From Firmicutes bacterium HGW-Firmicutes-7 (lineage in GTDB: Bacteria; Bacillota; Clostridia; Lachnospirales; Vallitaleaceae): a stretch of 64,000 nucleotides of DNA. Below are positions 36,800-45,573 of this stretch, piece after piece; position 1 is the first letter of the stretch, and every line of letters begins with the position of its first letter. Made by a program: the position numbers and the translations under genes. The notes under the pieces were generated by a model. It searched no databases. It was given only the letters and a program-made list of their open reading frames with translations, and was not told the DNA's origin. The stretch covers positions 1 through 64,000 of the forward strand of contig PGZO01000021.1 of NCBI GenBank assembly GCA_002841375.1, written 5' to 3'.

Positions 36800-36828
36800 A
36801 TTATAACATCTTTGAACCTCTGTGTAAA
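36800..36828 (-). promoter_or_regulatory. Promoter of the PHP-hydrogenase operon
   Basis: On the minus strand, TTTACA, a 17-base spacer and a perfect TATAAT lie about 50 bases before the PHP gene. No Rex-type operator was identified with confidence. Confidence 0.75.
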
Positions 36829-36916
36829 TAATATTATGCGATATTTTCTCTTATATTTTTCACAAACTTTTTTATAGACCTCTGTCGAATTTTATTAACG
36901 TTGCTGTAATAACTGT

Positions 36917-36945
36917 TTGTATTTATATTCATCTTTTGTTAAAAT
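36917..36945 (+). promoter_or_regulatory. Promoter of the phosphorelay genes
   Basis: TTGTAT, a 17-base spacer and TAAAAT. It would give a leader of about 65 bases that contains the MITE-like fragment at 36962-36985. Confidence 0.6.
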
Positions 36946-36961
36946 AGAATATATGATTAGG

Positions 36962-36985
36962 ATGTCAAAAGCAAGTCGCTCTAAT
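36962..36985 (+). repeat. Possible fragment of the MITE-like element
   Basis: ATGTCAAAAGCAAGTCGCTC and the following TAAT match the terminal ~24 bases of the 120-bp element (consensus GTGTCAAAAGCAAGTTGGTT then CTAAT) with only a few differences. No second end is visible. Confidence 0.4.
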
Positions 36986-37015
36986 GTATATACATAAAAA
37001 TAAGTAGGTGAGATT

Positions 37016-38650
37016 ATGAACTTTATATTTGACGTATTCCCATATTTTATAAGCATATTAATACTAGCAATAGCTTATACTTTATTCCAAAAAAAAGATC
37101 GTATTCATGCACAAGAAATAGAAGCCTATAAAGCTTCAGATGCTTCAGCACTAATCCAACTTCGTGTAATAGAAGCTTGTGACTTTATGGTTATAGTATA
37201 TTCCCAAGCAAATGAAATAATCTATATTAATCCTTACGCGCAAGCTTTTTTCAATATAAAAGATCTTCCAATTGGTAAATCCTTCAAGGAAACTTTACCT
37301 ACAATACATTCAGCATTATCTAACATGACAAGTAATATGCCCTTAGAAAAAAGAATAGTGCATGAAAGTCTTACTGACAAGCACGATCTTTTTCTAAAGA
37401 TAAAGCCTATCGATACAGCTGAATTTAAAGGCAATATTTTATTTATCAATAGGATAGATGATATCTCAAAGCTTGAAACACAATTAGATAATCTTAAAGA
37501 AAAAACTGAAGATGTTATAAAATCTAAGAGCATGTTTTTGGCAAATATGAGTCATGAGCTAAGAACACCCTTAAATGTAATTATTGGAATGTCCGAATTA
37601 CTTATTGATACTGACCTAGCACCTACTCAGCAAGACTTAATCCATAATATCAATCAATCCGCCAATGTTTTATATGATATTATTAATACCATTTTGGATT
37701 TTTCAAAGTTAGAAGCAAACCAAATGGGTCTCGAAAGTGTTCCAATGGAAATCCCCAAGTTATTATCAGAGATAGAAAATATCTTTTCACATCAAGCTTC
37801 TGTCAAAAAAATAGGTCTTAATTTCATTGTTCCTGAACAGATGCCTATGATTGTTGGAGATCCGATTAGACTCCGTCAAATTCTAGTAAATATGATCGGA
37901 AATGCGATCAAGTTTACGCACATTGGTTCCGTTACGGTATCCATACGACTCGTAAATCTAGACAAGAAAATGGCTACCTTTGAATTTAAAATTGAGGATA
38001 CTGGAATTGGCTTCCCAATGGAGGCAAAAGAAAAAATATTTAATCCTTTTGTCCAGGAAGATGACTCCATCACAAGAAACTTTGGTGGCACAGGTCTTGG
38101 TCTTCCAATATGCCGCTCCTTGGTTAAAGTTCACAATGGCAGCATTGACGTTAATAGTGTAGTGGGAAAGGGGTCTACCTTTATCATTACTATCCCTTAC
38201 CCCTTAGCTGAAGGTTATATAAGTACTAATAACAAGAAAACTTCCGCTCAAAAGGAAGTGACAGCTAAAATATTAGTTGCTGAGGACAATTTAACGAACC
38301 AAAAGTTACTTAAAATGCAACTGAAAAATTTAAACTATGATGTAAATATTGTAGAGAACGGTCAACAAGCTGTAGAAGAATATTTTGAGAATGATTATGA
38401 CATTATTATTATGGATTGCCAAATGCCTATAATGGATGGTTTTTGTGCTACCTTAATTATCAGACAGCAAGAAGAGTTATTTAATAGGCATATTCCGATT
38501 GTCGCATTAACTGCAAGTGCTTTAAAGGAAGACAAAGACAAATGCATTGAGTGTGGAATGGATGATTATATTACTAAGCCAGTTAAGATTGAAACACTCC
38601 ACAAAACACTTCAACATTGGTTAGCTGAGGCTAATAACCTTAATTCATAA
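37016..38650 (+). CDS. Hybrid sensor histidine kinase
   Basis: A 544-residue protein: one N-terminal membrane segment (about 5-25), a PAS-like domain (about 48-150), HisKA with FLANMSHELRTPLN (His180), HATPase_c with N box NMIGNAIKFT, G1 DTGIGFP and G2 GGTGLGLPI, and a C-terminal receiver domain (Asp467 in IIIMDCQMP, Lys in ITKPV). It should phosphorylate itself, then its receiver, and pass phosphate to the separate Hpt protein 15 bases downstream. The start follows AGTAGGTGA. Confidence 0.93.
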   Translation: MNFIFDVFPYFISILILAIAYTLFQKKDRIHAQEIEAYKASDASALIQLRVIEACDFMVIVYSQANEIIYINPYAQAFFNIKDLPIGKSFKETLPTIHSALSNMTSNMPLEKRIVHESLTDKHDLFLKIKPIDTAEFKGNILFINRIDDISKLETQLDNLKEKTEDVIKSKSMFLANMSHELRTPLNVIIGMSELLIDTDLAPTQQDLIHNINQSANVLYDIINTILDFSKLEANQMGLESVPMEIPKLLSEIENIFSHQASVKKIGLNFIVPEQMPMIVGDPIRLRQILVNMIGNAIKFTHIGSVTVSIRLVNLDKKMATFEFKIEDTGIGFPMEAKEKIFNPFVQEDDSITRNFGGTGLGLPICRSLVKVHNGSIDVNSVVGKGSTFIITIPYPLAEGYISTNNKKTSAQKEVTAKILVAEDNLTNQKLLKMQLKNLNYDVNIVENGQQAVEEYFENDYDIIIMDCQMPIMDGFCATLIIRQQEELFNRHIPIVALTASALKEDKDKCIECGMDDYITKPVKIETLHKTLQHWLAEANNLNS

Positions 38651-38665
38651 AGGTAGGTAGTTCAT

Positions 38666-39046
38666 ATGGAAGAGTACATTCGTTTATTCATAAAAAATAT
38701 GGGTGTGGATTCGGTAGAAGATATTAAGGATCTATACCAGGATTATATGTATGAATGCAATCAACTTGTGATGGAAATTGATACAGCATTTAAAGACCAA
38801 TTCTTGGATCATAGTTATGTTGAAAAAATTGTTCATAATCTAAAAGGTGTTTCGGCTAATCTTTACGTTCATGATGTATATGAAAATGCATCTAAACTTG
38901 ATGATGCCCTACTTAATGGCGATAGCAATTCGTACACTTTCCAAGAAATACTTAATTTATGGCACCAAACCCACTTAGCATATAACGCTTCAAAGAATAA
39001 GATTGTTCATTACTTTAAGCAGCACGGTTATACTCTTACATCATGA
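38666..39046 (+). CDS. Histidine phosphotransfer (Hpt) protein
   Basis: A 126-residue all-helical Hpt protein with the HxxKG motif VHNLKGVSANL (His57). It should shuttle phosphate from the hybrid kinase receiver to the response regulator encoded next. The start follows AAAGGTAGG. The stop codon overlaps a 19-bp hairpin. Confidence 0.85.
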   Translation: MEEYIRLFIKNMGVDSVEDIKDLYQDYMYECNQLVMEIDTAFKDQFLDHSYVEKIVHNLKGVSANLYVHDVYENASKLDDALLNGDSNSYTFQEILNLWHQTHLAYNASKNKIVHYFKQHGYTLTS

Positions 39047-39088
39047 TTAAAGTGTCAAAAGCATATAGTTGCTTTTGACGCTTTAATC
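39045..39088. repeat. Short hairpin sharing its sequence with the MITE ends
   Basis: A 19-bp stem (GATTAAAGTGTCAAAAGCA and its complement, one G-T) closes a TATAGT loop. Nineteen of the 20 bases of GTGTCAAAAGCATATAGTTG match the end of the 120-bp element copy at 63508-63627. It has no T tract, so it is a poor classical terminator. It separates the Hpt and receiver genes. Confidence 0.7.
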
Positions 39089-39115
39089 ACATCATAATAC
39101 TAAGGACGTGATTTT

Positions 39116-39694
39116 ATGTTATTTAAAAATAGTGTAATACTTATTGTTGATGATTCCTATACGATTCGTCACCAAGTGAAACTATTGCTCAAAAAATATG
39201 ATTTAACCGTTGTAGAAGCTTGCGATAAATTTACAATGTTAAATTATTTATCTGTAAATAATAAACCTGTTGATCTAATCATTATGGATCTTGGACTTAA
39301 AAATGAAACTGGTTATGATTTAATGAAGTGTATTAGAGAACATAAATCTCATAAAAATACACCCATTATTGTTTTAACTGGAAACGCAAAAAAGAATGCT
39401 GTTATAGCAACCATTCCTTATTCTATAACCTATTATGCAATTAAACCAATTGATCCATACGACTTATCACTAAAGGTATTAACTGCTATAGAACTAAGTT
39501 CTAAGAATAAACTTTCTCCATCATCCCCAAATCAACTTAACAACACCTTAGGCGATCAAAACTATGAGAATCATATTAATGATAAAGACTATTTAGTAGA
39601 TATTGAAAAAGAACTTCATAAAACAAATATGTCAAAAATAAATAAAGTACTTGATATAGATATTTCACCAATCAAACCCCCACTAGATGAGTAG
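39116..39694 (+). CDS. Stand-alone response regulator receiver protein
   Basis: A 192-residue protein with a receiver domain (residues 1-~125; acidic VDDS, Asp58 in IIMDLGL, Thr in VLTGN, Lys in AIKPID) and a ~65-residue polar tail rich in Ser, Asn and Lys with no recognised output domain. It would be the last step of the relay, or act through a partner. Its stop abuts the stop of the convergent TetR gene with no gap. The start follows AAGGACGTG. Confidence 0.9.
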   Translation: MLFKNSVILIVDDSYTIRHQVKLLLKKYDLTVVEACDKFTMLNYLSVNNKPVDLIIMDLGLKNETGYDLMKCIREHKSHKNTPIIVLTGNAKKNAVIATIPYSITYYAIKPIDPYDLSLKVLTAIELSSKNKLSPSSPNQLNNTLGDQNYENHINDKDYLVDIEKELHKTNMSKINKVLDIDISPIKPPLDE

Positions 39695-40339
39695 TCACGA
39701 AGCTGTTTCCAAATACTTAATAATCATTTCCTTATACACAGCAAGGGCAGTTAATACATTTATTTGACAACTTGACTTTAATACCTTCTCTCGTAATATA
39801 AGTTTTTGAGCTAATGCAATAAAAAGATCGAGGCAAGTTCCTCCAGCCTCTTGTGCGCATATATCTTTTCTGATGGTACCATCTAACTTACCTTTTTCAA
39901 TTATACCGGTTAATATAGGTAAGTTATTGGTAACCATCTTGCTATATTCATCCATAGGATATTGATCTTTCCAACTCATAACAAAGGAATCCAATTGATC
40001 CATAAATACGAGCATTGATGGGTTCTCACTGAATTTTAATGAAAGGTAGTTCATAATTTGTAATGTTTGTTCTATGCCCGTACCAAATAAAAGGGAATGG
40101 TCATAAGACAGCTCGTTTTCCCAATAATCTTTAGCGACTTCCATCACTAATTCCATTTTTGTTGTATAATATCTATAAACTGAAGCAACACCAACTTCGG
40201 CTCGTAGAGCAATGTCCTGCATCGTAGTTTTTTCAATAGACTTCTCGGCAAATATAACCTTTGCAGCGTTAATGACATCACTTTTCCTGTTATGAATTGC
40301 TTCTAATCGTTCCTTTTCTCGCTTGTCCTTAGCTCCCAT
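39695..40339 (-). CDS. TetR family transcription regulator
   Basis: A 214-residue TetR-type repressor. The N-terminal helix-turn-helix is clear (TTMQDIALRAEVGVASVYRY, about 38-57). The C-terminal ligand domain is not assignable. It lies 34 bases downstream of the GH2 gene on the same strand, so it may regulate that transcription unit. The start follows AAGGTGG. Confidence 0.92.
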   Translation of the reverse strand: MGAKDKREKERLEAIHNRKSDVINAAKVIFAEKSIEKTTMQDIALRAEVGVASVYRYYTTKMELVMEVAKDYWENELSYDHSLLFGTGIEQTLQIMNYLSLKFSENPSMLVFMDQLDSFVMSWKDQYPMDEYSKMVTNNLPILTGIIEKGKLDGTIRKDICAQEAGGTCLDLFIALAQKLILREKVLKSSCQINVLTALAVYKEMIIKYLETAS

Positions 40340-40373
40340 AATGCCACCTTTTTATGTTACTTTTTGGGGTCAA

Positions 40374-43300
40374 TCAAAATGCACGACAAATTTTGTACCC
40401 ATATTTATATTCAATATTCTTTTTAAGCTGATACTTTTTTTGTAACGTTTCATCAAGACCAACACCTTTTTGCTTATAGTCAATGTTCAAGGTAATACTA
40501 TTTCTCATTCTAATAGATTGAATATGATGTGCTTCGTCCAAATCATTTAAAGTATAAGGCCACGCGCTCATATTGAGCAATGTTTTTCCCGCATCTTCAA
40601 AAAACAAACCTTCTCCCTCTCCAGTAGTTGCTGAGAACCATCTTATATCTGTTCTATTAGAATTTTCTTGAGGTCTTAAATAATTATGAATATAATCATT
40701 TATATGGCAAGAATATACGCCAACCTTTGCGCCCTCTTGTCTATCAACATAGTTTTCATGTATCCCCTTGCCAAACCAAGAAATTTGGTTAAACTCATTG
40801 CTAATTTCCATTGTACTACCAAATTTAATCAAATTCTTCTTAGGCGTTAGTTGATGGCTAACAACTATTTCACCATTCCCATCGATTGTATATTCAGTAA
40901 TTAGACTGTTTTTTATATGCTTCACCTTTCTCATAATTTTGATTACCACTTCGGACCTGTTATTCTCAATTATTACCTTTTGAACTTTATAGCTTTCAGA
41001 GACTTTTTTCCAGTTAATTTTTCCGAATGAAATAAAACTTTTTCTATCTATTTCTTCCTTTAGATCATTATCAGTAGCTGCTCTATAAAAGTTCAGTTTT
41101 AAAGGAGATATAAGGTATTCTTTGCCCTCAAAAATAAGAGATGTTACATCCCCGGTAAGCTTGGAAACACGGCAAGAAAATCCTTCGCCCAATACTTCAA
41201 CCTTTATTTTACGATCATGAACTTCTAACATGTTTAGAGATACTTTTTTCTCTTTTACTCGAACAATATTTGGCACTTTAAGTTGTTCCCACGCAATAAC
41301 TTCGTCTACGACTCCCCAACTACTGTTTTCTTTTAAGCAACAGTTAATGTTAATATGGTATTCAGCTCCTTCTAGCTTTTTATAATCCGTTATAGGAAGC
41401 GTTATCACTTTAGATTCACCAGGCTCTATATCAATTTCCTCAAGCGCCCCTTGTTTTAAAAGTTCTCCATCTTCAAGGAGTTCCCAATTAATTTTATATT
41501 GGTTCATATTAATAAAAGTATTCTTATTGTATATTTCAATCATATTAACGATTAAGTCAATTTCTTTAACGCCAAAGCCTTGATAAACTTTTTTCACTTC
41601 ATAAGCTGTAGGGTGCAAAGATCGATCTGCAGCAACGATACCGCTTATACAAAAATATCCACTTGTTTTTTCTTCGCCAAAATCTCTTCCATACAGCCAA
41701 ACATTTTCACCATCTATGTTTTTCCTAATGGCTTGGTCTGCAAAATCATATATAAACCCACCACACCAATTGTCGTATTTTTCAAACTTATCCATATACA
41801 TCTTCAAATTTCCAAAGCCATTTTCTCTTCCAGCTCCATAGGCACAAAGTAGCGCAGGCTTTTGATAATAATCTTGATCATTTCCTATTTCATCTATATA
41901 CTCAAGTGATGTATTTTGTTTAGAAATAAAATCACTAATAAGAAGTTCTAAGTCACCTTCAAAATGAAATGGCCTTGAAATGTCTAGTTCAATTCCAGCC
42001 TTTTTCATTTCAAAATAGTTCTCACCATGTCCTACTTCATTTCCTAATGACCAAATAATAACACTTGGGTGATTTCTATCTCTAACAACCATTCGCGTCA
42101 TCCTGTCAACCATCGACTTACACCAATCCGGATTGTTGGATATAGAAATCGTCTCATCATGCTCATAAGTCTCAATATCGACTTCGTCCATAACATATAA
42201 TCCATATTGGTCACATAGATCATAAAAATAAGCATCATTAGGATAATGATTCGTTCTAATGGCATTTATATTGCAACTTTTCAGCAACTTAATATCTTGT
42301 TCATATCTATCTTCAGAAACAGCGAAGCCGGTATCTGGATCAAAATCATGTCTATTAATGCCCTTTAAAATAATCGTTTTCCCATTAATCAATAGCTTTG
42401 CATCATGTATTTCTACACTTCTAAATCCAAATGTGAACTTTTTAGCTGTAATCACTTGTCCAAAATGGTTTTTTAGAACAATGGCACCAACATAAAGATC
42501 TGGTGTTTCTGCTGTCCACTTTTTAGGATTAACAATATCAGCTTCCATTGTTACTTTGCTAAACCCTTCTGCTGGTGCGACCAATCTACATTCAGACATG
42601 TAACCATCTTCTATTTCCGTAAAAGACTCTGCCAAATACGCAGACATTTGTATACCTTGCTCTTGGGCTGAATAATTAGCTACTTCAACATCTATTTTTA
42701 TAATTGCATCTTCGTAGGAATCGTCCAACCTACATGACACAAAATAATCTCTTATTGTTATTTTAGGTTCAGAATATACATACACATCTCTATATATACC
42801 ACTCAGAAACCAAGTATTATGACCCTCTAAGTATGTTCCATCTGAATATCTATATACCTCAACCGAAACGGTGTTTTCTTCACCATATTTTAAATATTTA
42901 GTAATATCAAACTCAGCAGGTGTCATGGAGCCTTGACTATAACCAACTCTCTCCCCATTTATCCAAATATAAAAAGCAGACTTTACTGCACCAAAGTGTA
43001 TAAAAACCTCTCTATTTACCCATGTACTTGAAATAGTAAAGTGTTTTTTATAGGAACCCACTGCATTTTCATTGTGATCTATAATAGGGACATGCTCCCC
43101 CTTCATTGAAGGCGAGAAATCTGAGGTTAGAAAATACGGCTGATTTTCTTCATCATAGCCTTGTAACTGCCATAAACCTGGCACTTGTATCGTTTGCCAG
43201 CTACTTATATCATAGTTTAGATCATAAAAATCGATAGGTCTAACACTAGGATTTTTAGATAGCATAAAATGCCAGATTCCATTCAAATCCAATCGCCACG

Positions 43301-43427
43301 AAGAATTGTCACCACCTTTCAGCTGTTCTAAAGTACTATAATGAAAGCTTTCAACATGTGGCTTTTCCTTGCAAATTTCAATAACTTTAGGATTTTCCCA
43401 ATCAGCTGCAATACAATTCACCTTCAT
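40374..43427 (-). CDS. GH2 beta-galactosidase-like protein lacking the usual nucleophile
   Basis: A 1017-residue LacZ-type protein with all domains: sugar-binding jelly roll (about 45-225), Ig-like, TIM barrel (about 345-630, GINRHDFDPDTG), second Ig-like and the C-terminal beta-sandwich. The acid/base Glu464 is in IIWSLGNEVGHG. The nucleophile segment, normally CEYAHAMGN, reads CAYGAGREN, with Ala529 in place of Glu. The metal-ligand EThH is ETY. It is either catalytically dead, of altered mechanism, or a binding protein. The reading frame is intact, so it is not an obvious pseudogene. The start after GGAGG is ATG 43427 or possibly GTG 43421. Confidence 0.85.
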   Translation of the reverse strand: MKVNCIAADWENPKVIEICKEKPHVESFHYSTLEQLKGGDNSSWRLDLNGIWHFMLSKNPSVRPIDFYDLNYDISSWQTIQVPGLWQLQGYDEENQPYFLTSDFSPSMKGEHVPIIDHNENAVGSYKKHFTISSTWVNREVFIHFGAVKSAFYIWINGERVGYSQGSMTPAEFDITKYLKYGEENTVSVEVYRYSDGTYLEGHNTWFLSGIYRDVYVYSEPKITIRDYFVSCRLDDSYEDAIIKIDVEVANYSAQEQGIQMSAYLAESFTEIEDGYMSECRLVAPAEGFSKVTMEADIVNPKKWTAETPDLYVGAIVLKNHFGQVITAKKFTFGFRSVEIHDAKLLINGKTIILKGINRHDFDPDTGFAVSEDRYEQDIKLLKSCNINAIRTNHYPNDAYFYDLCDQYGLYVMDEVDIETYEHDETISISNNPDWCKSMVDRMTRMVVRDRNHPSVIIWSLGNEVGHGENYFEMKKAGIELDISRPFHFEGDLELLISDFISKQNTSLEYIDEIGNDQDYYQKPALLCAYGAGRENGFGNLKMYMDKFEKYDNWCGGFIYDFADQAIRKNIDGENVWLYGRDFGEEKTSGYFCISGIVAADRSLHPTAYEVKKVYQGFGVKEIDLIVNMIEIYNKNTFINMNQYKINWELLEDGELLKQGALEEIDIEPGESKVITLPITDYKKLEGAEYHININCCLKENSSWGVVDEVIAWEQLKVPNIVRVKEKKVSLNMLEVHDRKIKVEVLGEGFSCRVSKLTGDVTSLIFEGKEYLISPLKLNFYRAATDNDLKEEIDRKSFISFGKINWKKVSESYKVQKVIIENNRSEVVIKIMRKVKHIKNSLITEYTIDGNGEIVVSHQLTPKKNLIKFGSTMEISNEFNQISWFGKGIHENYVDRQEGAKVGVYSCHINDYIHNYLRPQENSNRTDIRWFSATTGEGEGLFFEDAGKTLLNMSAWPYTLNDLDEAHHIQSIRMRNSITLNIDYKQKGVGLDETLQKKYQLKKNIEYKYGYKICRAF

Positions 43428-43511
43428 TCCCCTCCTTTGATAGGTTTACTATCACATTGATAAGTATTATATCATTATCTTCCATAAATGTCAATAAATG
43501 CTAGTTTAAGA

Positions 43512-43550
43512 CAAAAAAAGATAGCACTTTAAATTTAAAGTAGCTATCTT
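43512..43550 (-). terminator. Terminator of the gene at 43608
   Basis: AAGATAGC.ACTTTAAA pairs with its complement to 43550, giving a long stem with one mismatch, followed on the minus strand by seven Ts. Confidence 0.8.
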
Positions 43551-43607
43551 GCTATGAGCAAAAAGTCCCTAATACAATAATCAGAGGGCCGTTAGGGGAT
43601 ATCTTGA

Positions 43608-44474
43608 TTATAATGGTAACAATTCATCTATTTTTAGTTTTTGATTTACAAAAAAACTCAAGATCTCCCCTTCCATTTTAAATTTCAATTGAATAATTCC
43701 CATAAATTTTTCATTCGCTACACAATGCACATCCTGTATATTTTTGAAAGGAATATAAGTATGAATATAACTATAGTCTGTATCCAATCTTCTTTTCAGC
43801 GGATGTTGTTTGCTAATAACAATGAGCTCTTTTCCATTCTCCAAAAACATGGTATTTTGCAACATATATTTATTATAAATATCCCAAATATATTCATACC
43901 ACTTCTTCTTCATCAGTTCTAAATAGAGAATTGGTTGAAAACCAAGAATATTAATTTGTTCTCTTTGCTCCATTTCGTTTAGTAAATTTTGAAATAAATG
44001 ATTTGTGATCTTTGCTACATACGCTCGATGTGGTTGAAAAAAATCTTCAGAATCTTTAAGATATTCAATTCTAAGAAAATCAACAACCTGATCAATTATT
44101 CTATGCGAAACTGTGTTGTATTGGATGATTTCTTTGCCTGATTTAGCAAAAAATATCAATTCACCTTTTAATAAATTATGGCAATTCTGAATTGAATAAA
44201 TATCTGCATAGGTAATTCTTTTCTCTGATACTCTCTTCTCTTTTAATTCATAGACTACAACTTCATTATGGCCAAAGCTAACTAAGCTATTATATAGAAC
44301 GTCTCCTGGATTAGCATTTCTTCTTTCAATCTTAACCGGTATTTTTAATACCATTTTTACTTTCGAAGCATCATACATATAGTATTCCCTAAACAAAGGG
44401 GGAACATCTTCTTGACAGTGCACTTCAAGCAGCCATGGTCCAAAGCGATCATATTCTTTTTGTAAACTATTCAT
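43608..44474 (-). CDS. Conserved-looking protein of unknown function
   Basis: A 288-residue cytoplasmic protein with no signal or membrane segment. I do not recognise a family. The sequence alternates beta-rich stretches (about 35-125 and 205-285) with a helical middle (about 130-205), and the two beta parts end in similar patterns, suggesting two PH-like modules around a helical linker. The start follows AAGGAG. A MarR-type regulator lies 40 bases upstream on the same strand and may control it. Confidence 0.7.
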   Translation of the reverse strand: MNSLQKEYDRFGPWLLEVHCQEDVPPLFREYYMYDASKVKMVLKIPVKIERRNANPGDVLYNSLVSFGHNEVVVYELKEKRVSEKRITYADIYSIQNCHNLLKGELIFFAKSGKEIIQYNTVSHRIIDQVVDFLRIEYLKDSEDFFQPHRAYVAKITNHLFQNLLNEMEQREQINILGFQPILYLELMKKKWYEYIWDIYNKYMLQNTMFLENGKELIVISKQHPLKRRLDTDYSYIHTYIPFKNIQDVHCVANEKFMGIIQLKFKMEGEILSFFVNQKLKIDELLPL

Positions 44475-44514
44475 AAACTCATCTCCTTTTTATATTTCAA
44501 CTTTATTTGTTTAA

Positions 44515-44967
44515 CTATAAATCTGTAATTCTATTACTGATTTTTTCTACAAGCTTAATAAACGTTTCTCTATCAAGATCATTCTCCAACGCTTCGTAAA
44601 CCAAACTAAAAATGTTGTTTTTATATGCTTTACGAATAGCCATAACTTGATTTCCATAATCTGTTAATTCTAATCTAAAAGTCCTTTTATCTGTTGAGCA
44701 AATTTTTCTACTCAATAACTTTTTACGTTCCATTCGATCAATAATACTCGTCAACGTACTACTCGGAATATCCATCAATTGTACAGCTTCTCTCGTAGAA
44801 AGATCTGGTATTTGCTCCATCAAATTTAATACACCTAATTCCGCTACTGTAAGCTTTTCAAGTGCTTTTGGTTTATTTGCTTTTTCAATTTTGGATTTAT
44901 ACAACACCATTAGTTGGTGTATAGAATTATCTAATTTAATAATCCATTGATCTCTATGTTTTTTCAA
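44515..44967 (-). CDS. MarR family transcription regulator
   Basis: A ~150-residue winged-helix repressor. The DNA-binding part reads STREAVQLMDIPSSTLTSII and the wing has KICSTDKRTFRLELT. AGAGGGG lies six bases before the TTG at 44967, so I prefer that start to the ATG at 44985, which lacks a site. The ligand is unknown. It may regulate the unknown gene downstream. Confidence 0.88.
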   Translation of the reverse strand: MKKHRDQWIIKLDNSIHQLMVLYKSKIEKANKPKALEKLTVAELGVLNLMEQIPDLSTREAVQLMDIPSSTLTSIIDRMERKKLLSRKICSTDKRTFRLELTDYGNQVMAIRKAYKNNIFSLVYEALENDLDRETFIKLVEKISNRITDL

Positions 44968-45128
44968 AATTGTCCCCTCTCGCATATCAAGATTTGTTAC
45001 GATAATCGTAATTTACGTATTACGTAATAATAACATAGCACATTTTATATTTTTTTACAATACTAAACAACCAAGAAAGTTGTAATCTTTTTACGGCTTC
45101 GTAGGAAAGCAGAACTTTCCTATGGGAT

Positions 45129-45163
45129 AAAAAAAAGGCTATCTCTACTTCTAGAAATAGCCT
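45129..45163 (-). terminator. Terminator of the PilZ gene run
   Basis: AGGCTATCTCTA pairs with its near complement ending at 45163, followed on the minus strand by eight Ts. Confidence 0.85.
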
Positions 45164-45199
45164 CATGTATAATGGTCCAAGTTCAGTTGGTGTTTTTAA

Positions 45200-45547
45200 T
45201 TATTCATCTTCAAGTATAGCTTCATACTCATCTACTTTTTTAGATAAAAATTCTGCTAACCCTACAAACTCACATCCGTAAAATATTGCATCTTCAACCT
45301 CTTCTTTTCTTATGATTTTAAGCACACAATAAAAAAACTGTGTCTTATCGAATTCAATCTTTGCGTTAAAATAATACTCCATTGGAAATTGCGCTTTACT
45401 TAAAAATCCAATCCCAGTTTTTGAAATATTAATCACCTCAATATCTTCTTCAAGATTCTCAATAATTTCATTATCCTGTTTAAATAGCTTATTAATCTCT
45501 AACTGCAAAAATATTGGTAGTCGCTTATGCTTTCTTCTTTCTTCCAT
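45200..45547 (-). CDS. PilZ domain c-di-GMP receptor protein
   Basis: A 115-residue single PilZ domain. The c-di-GMP-binding motifs are RRKHKR (RxxxR) at residues 4-9 and NISKTGIGF (NxSxxG) near 40. It is the last gene of a run with a GGDEF cyclase 26 bases upstream, so it is likely a local receptor. The output target is not known. The start follows GAGGGAG. Confidence 0.9.
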   Translation of the reverse strand: MEERRKHKRLPIFLQLEINKLFKQDNEIIENLEEDIEVINISKTGIGFLSKAQFPMEYYFNAKIEFDKTQFFYCVLKIIRKEEVEDAIFYGCEFVGLAEFLSKKVDEYEAILEDE

Positions 45548-45573
45548 CTGTAACTCCCTCCATAATTATTAAG

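Noticed and set aside
45085-45125. Palindrome around TAGGAAAG/CTTTCCTA upstream of MarR
   Set aside because: Short; no second copy, no T tract, and no gene context to assign a role.
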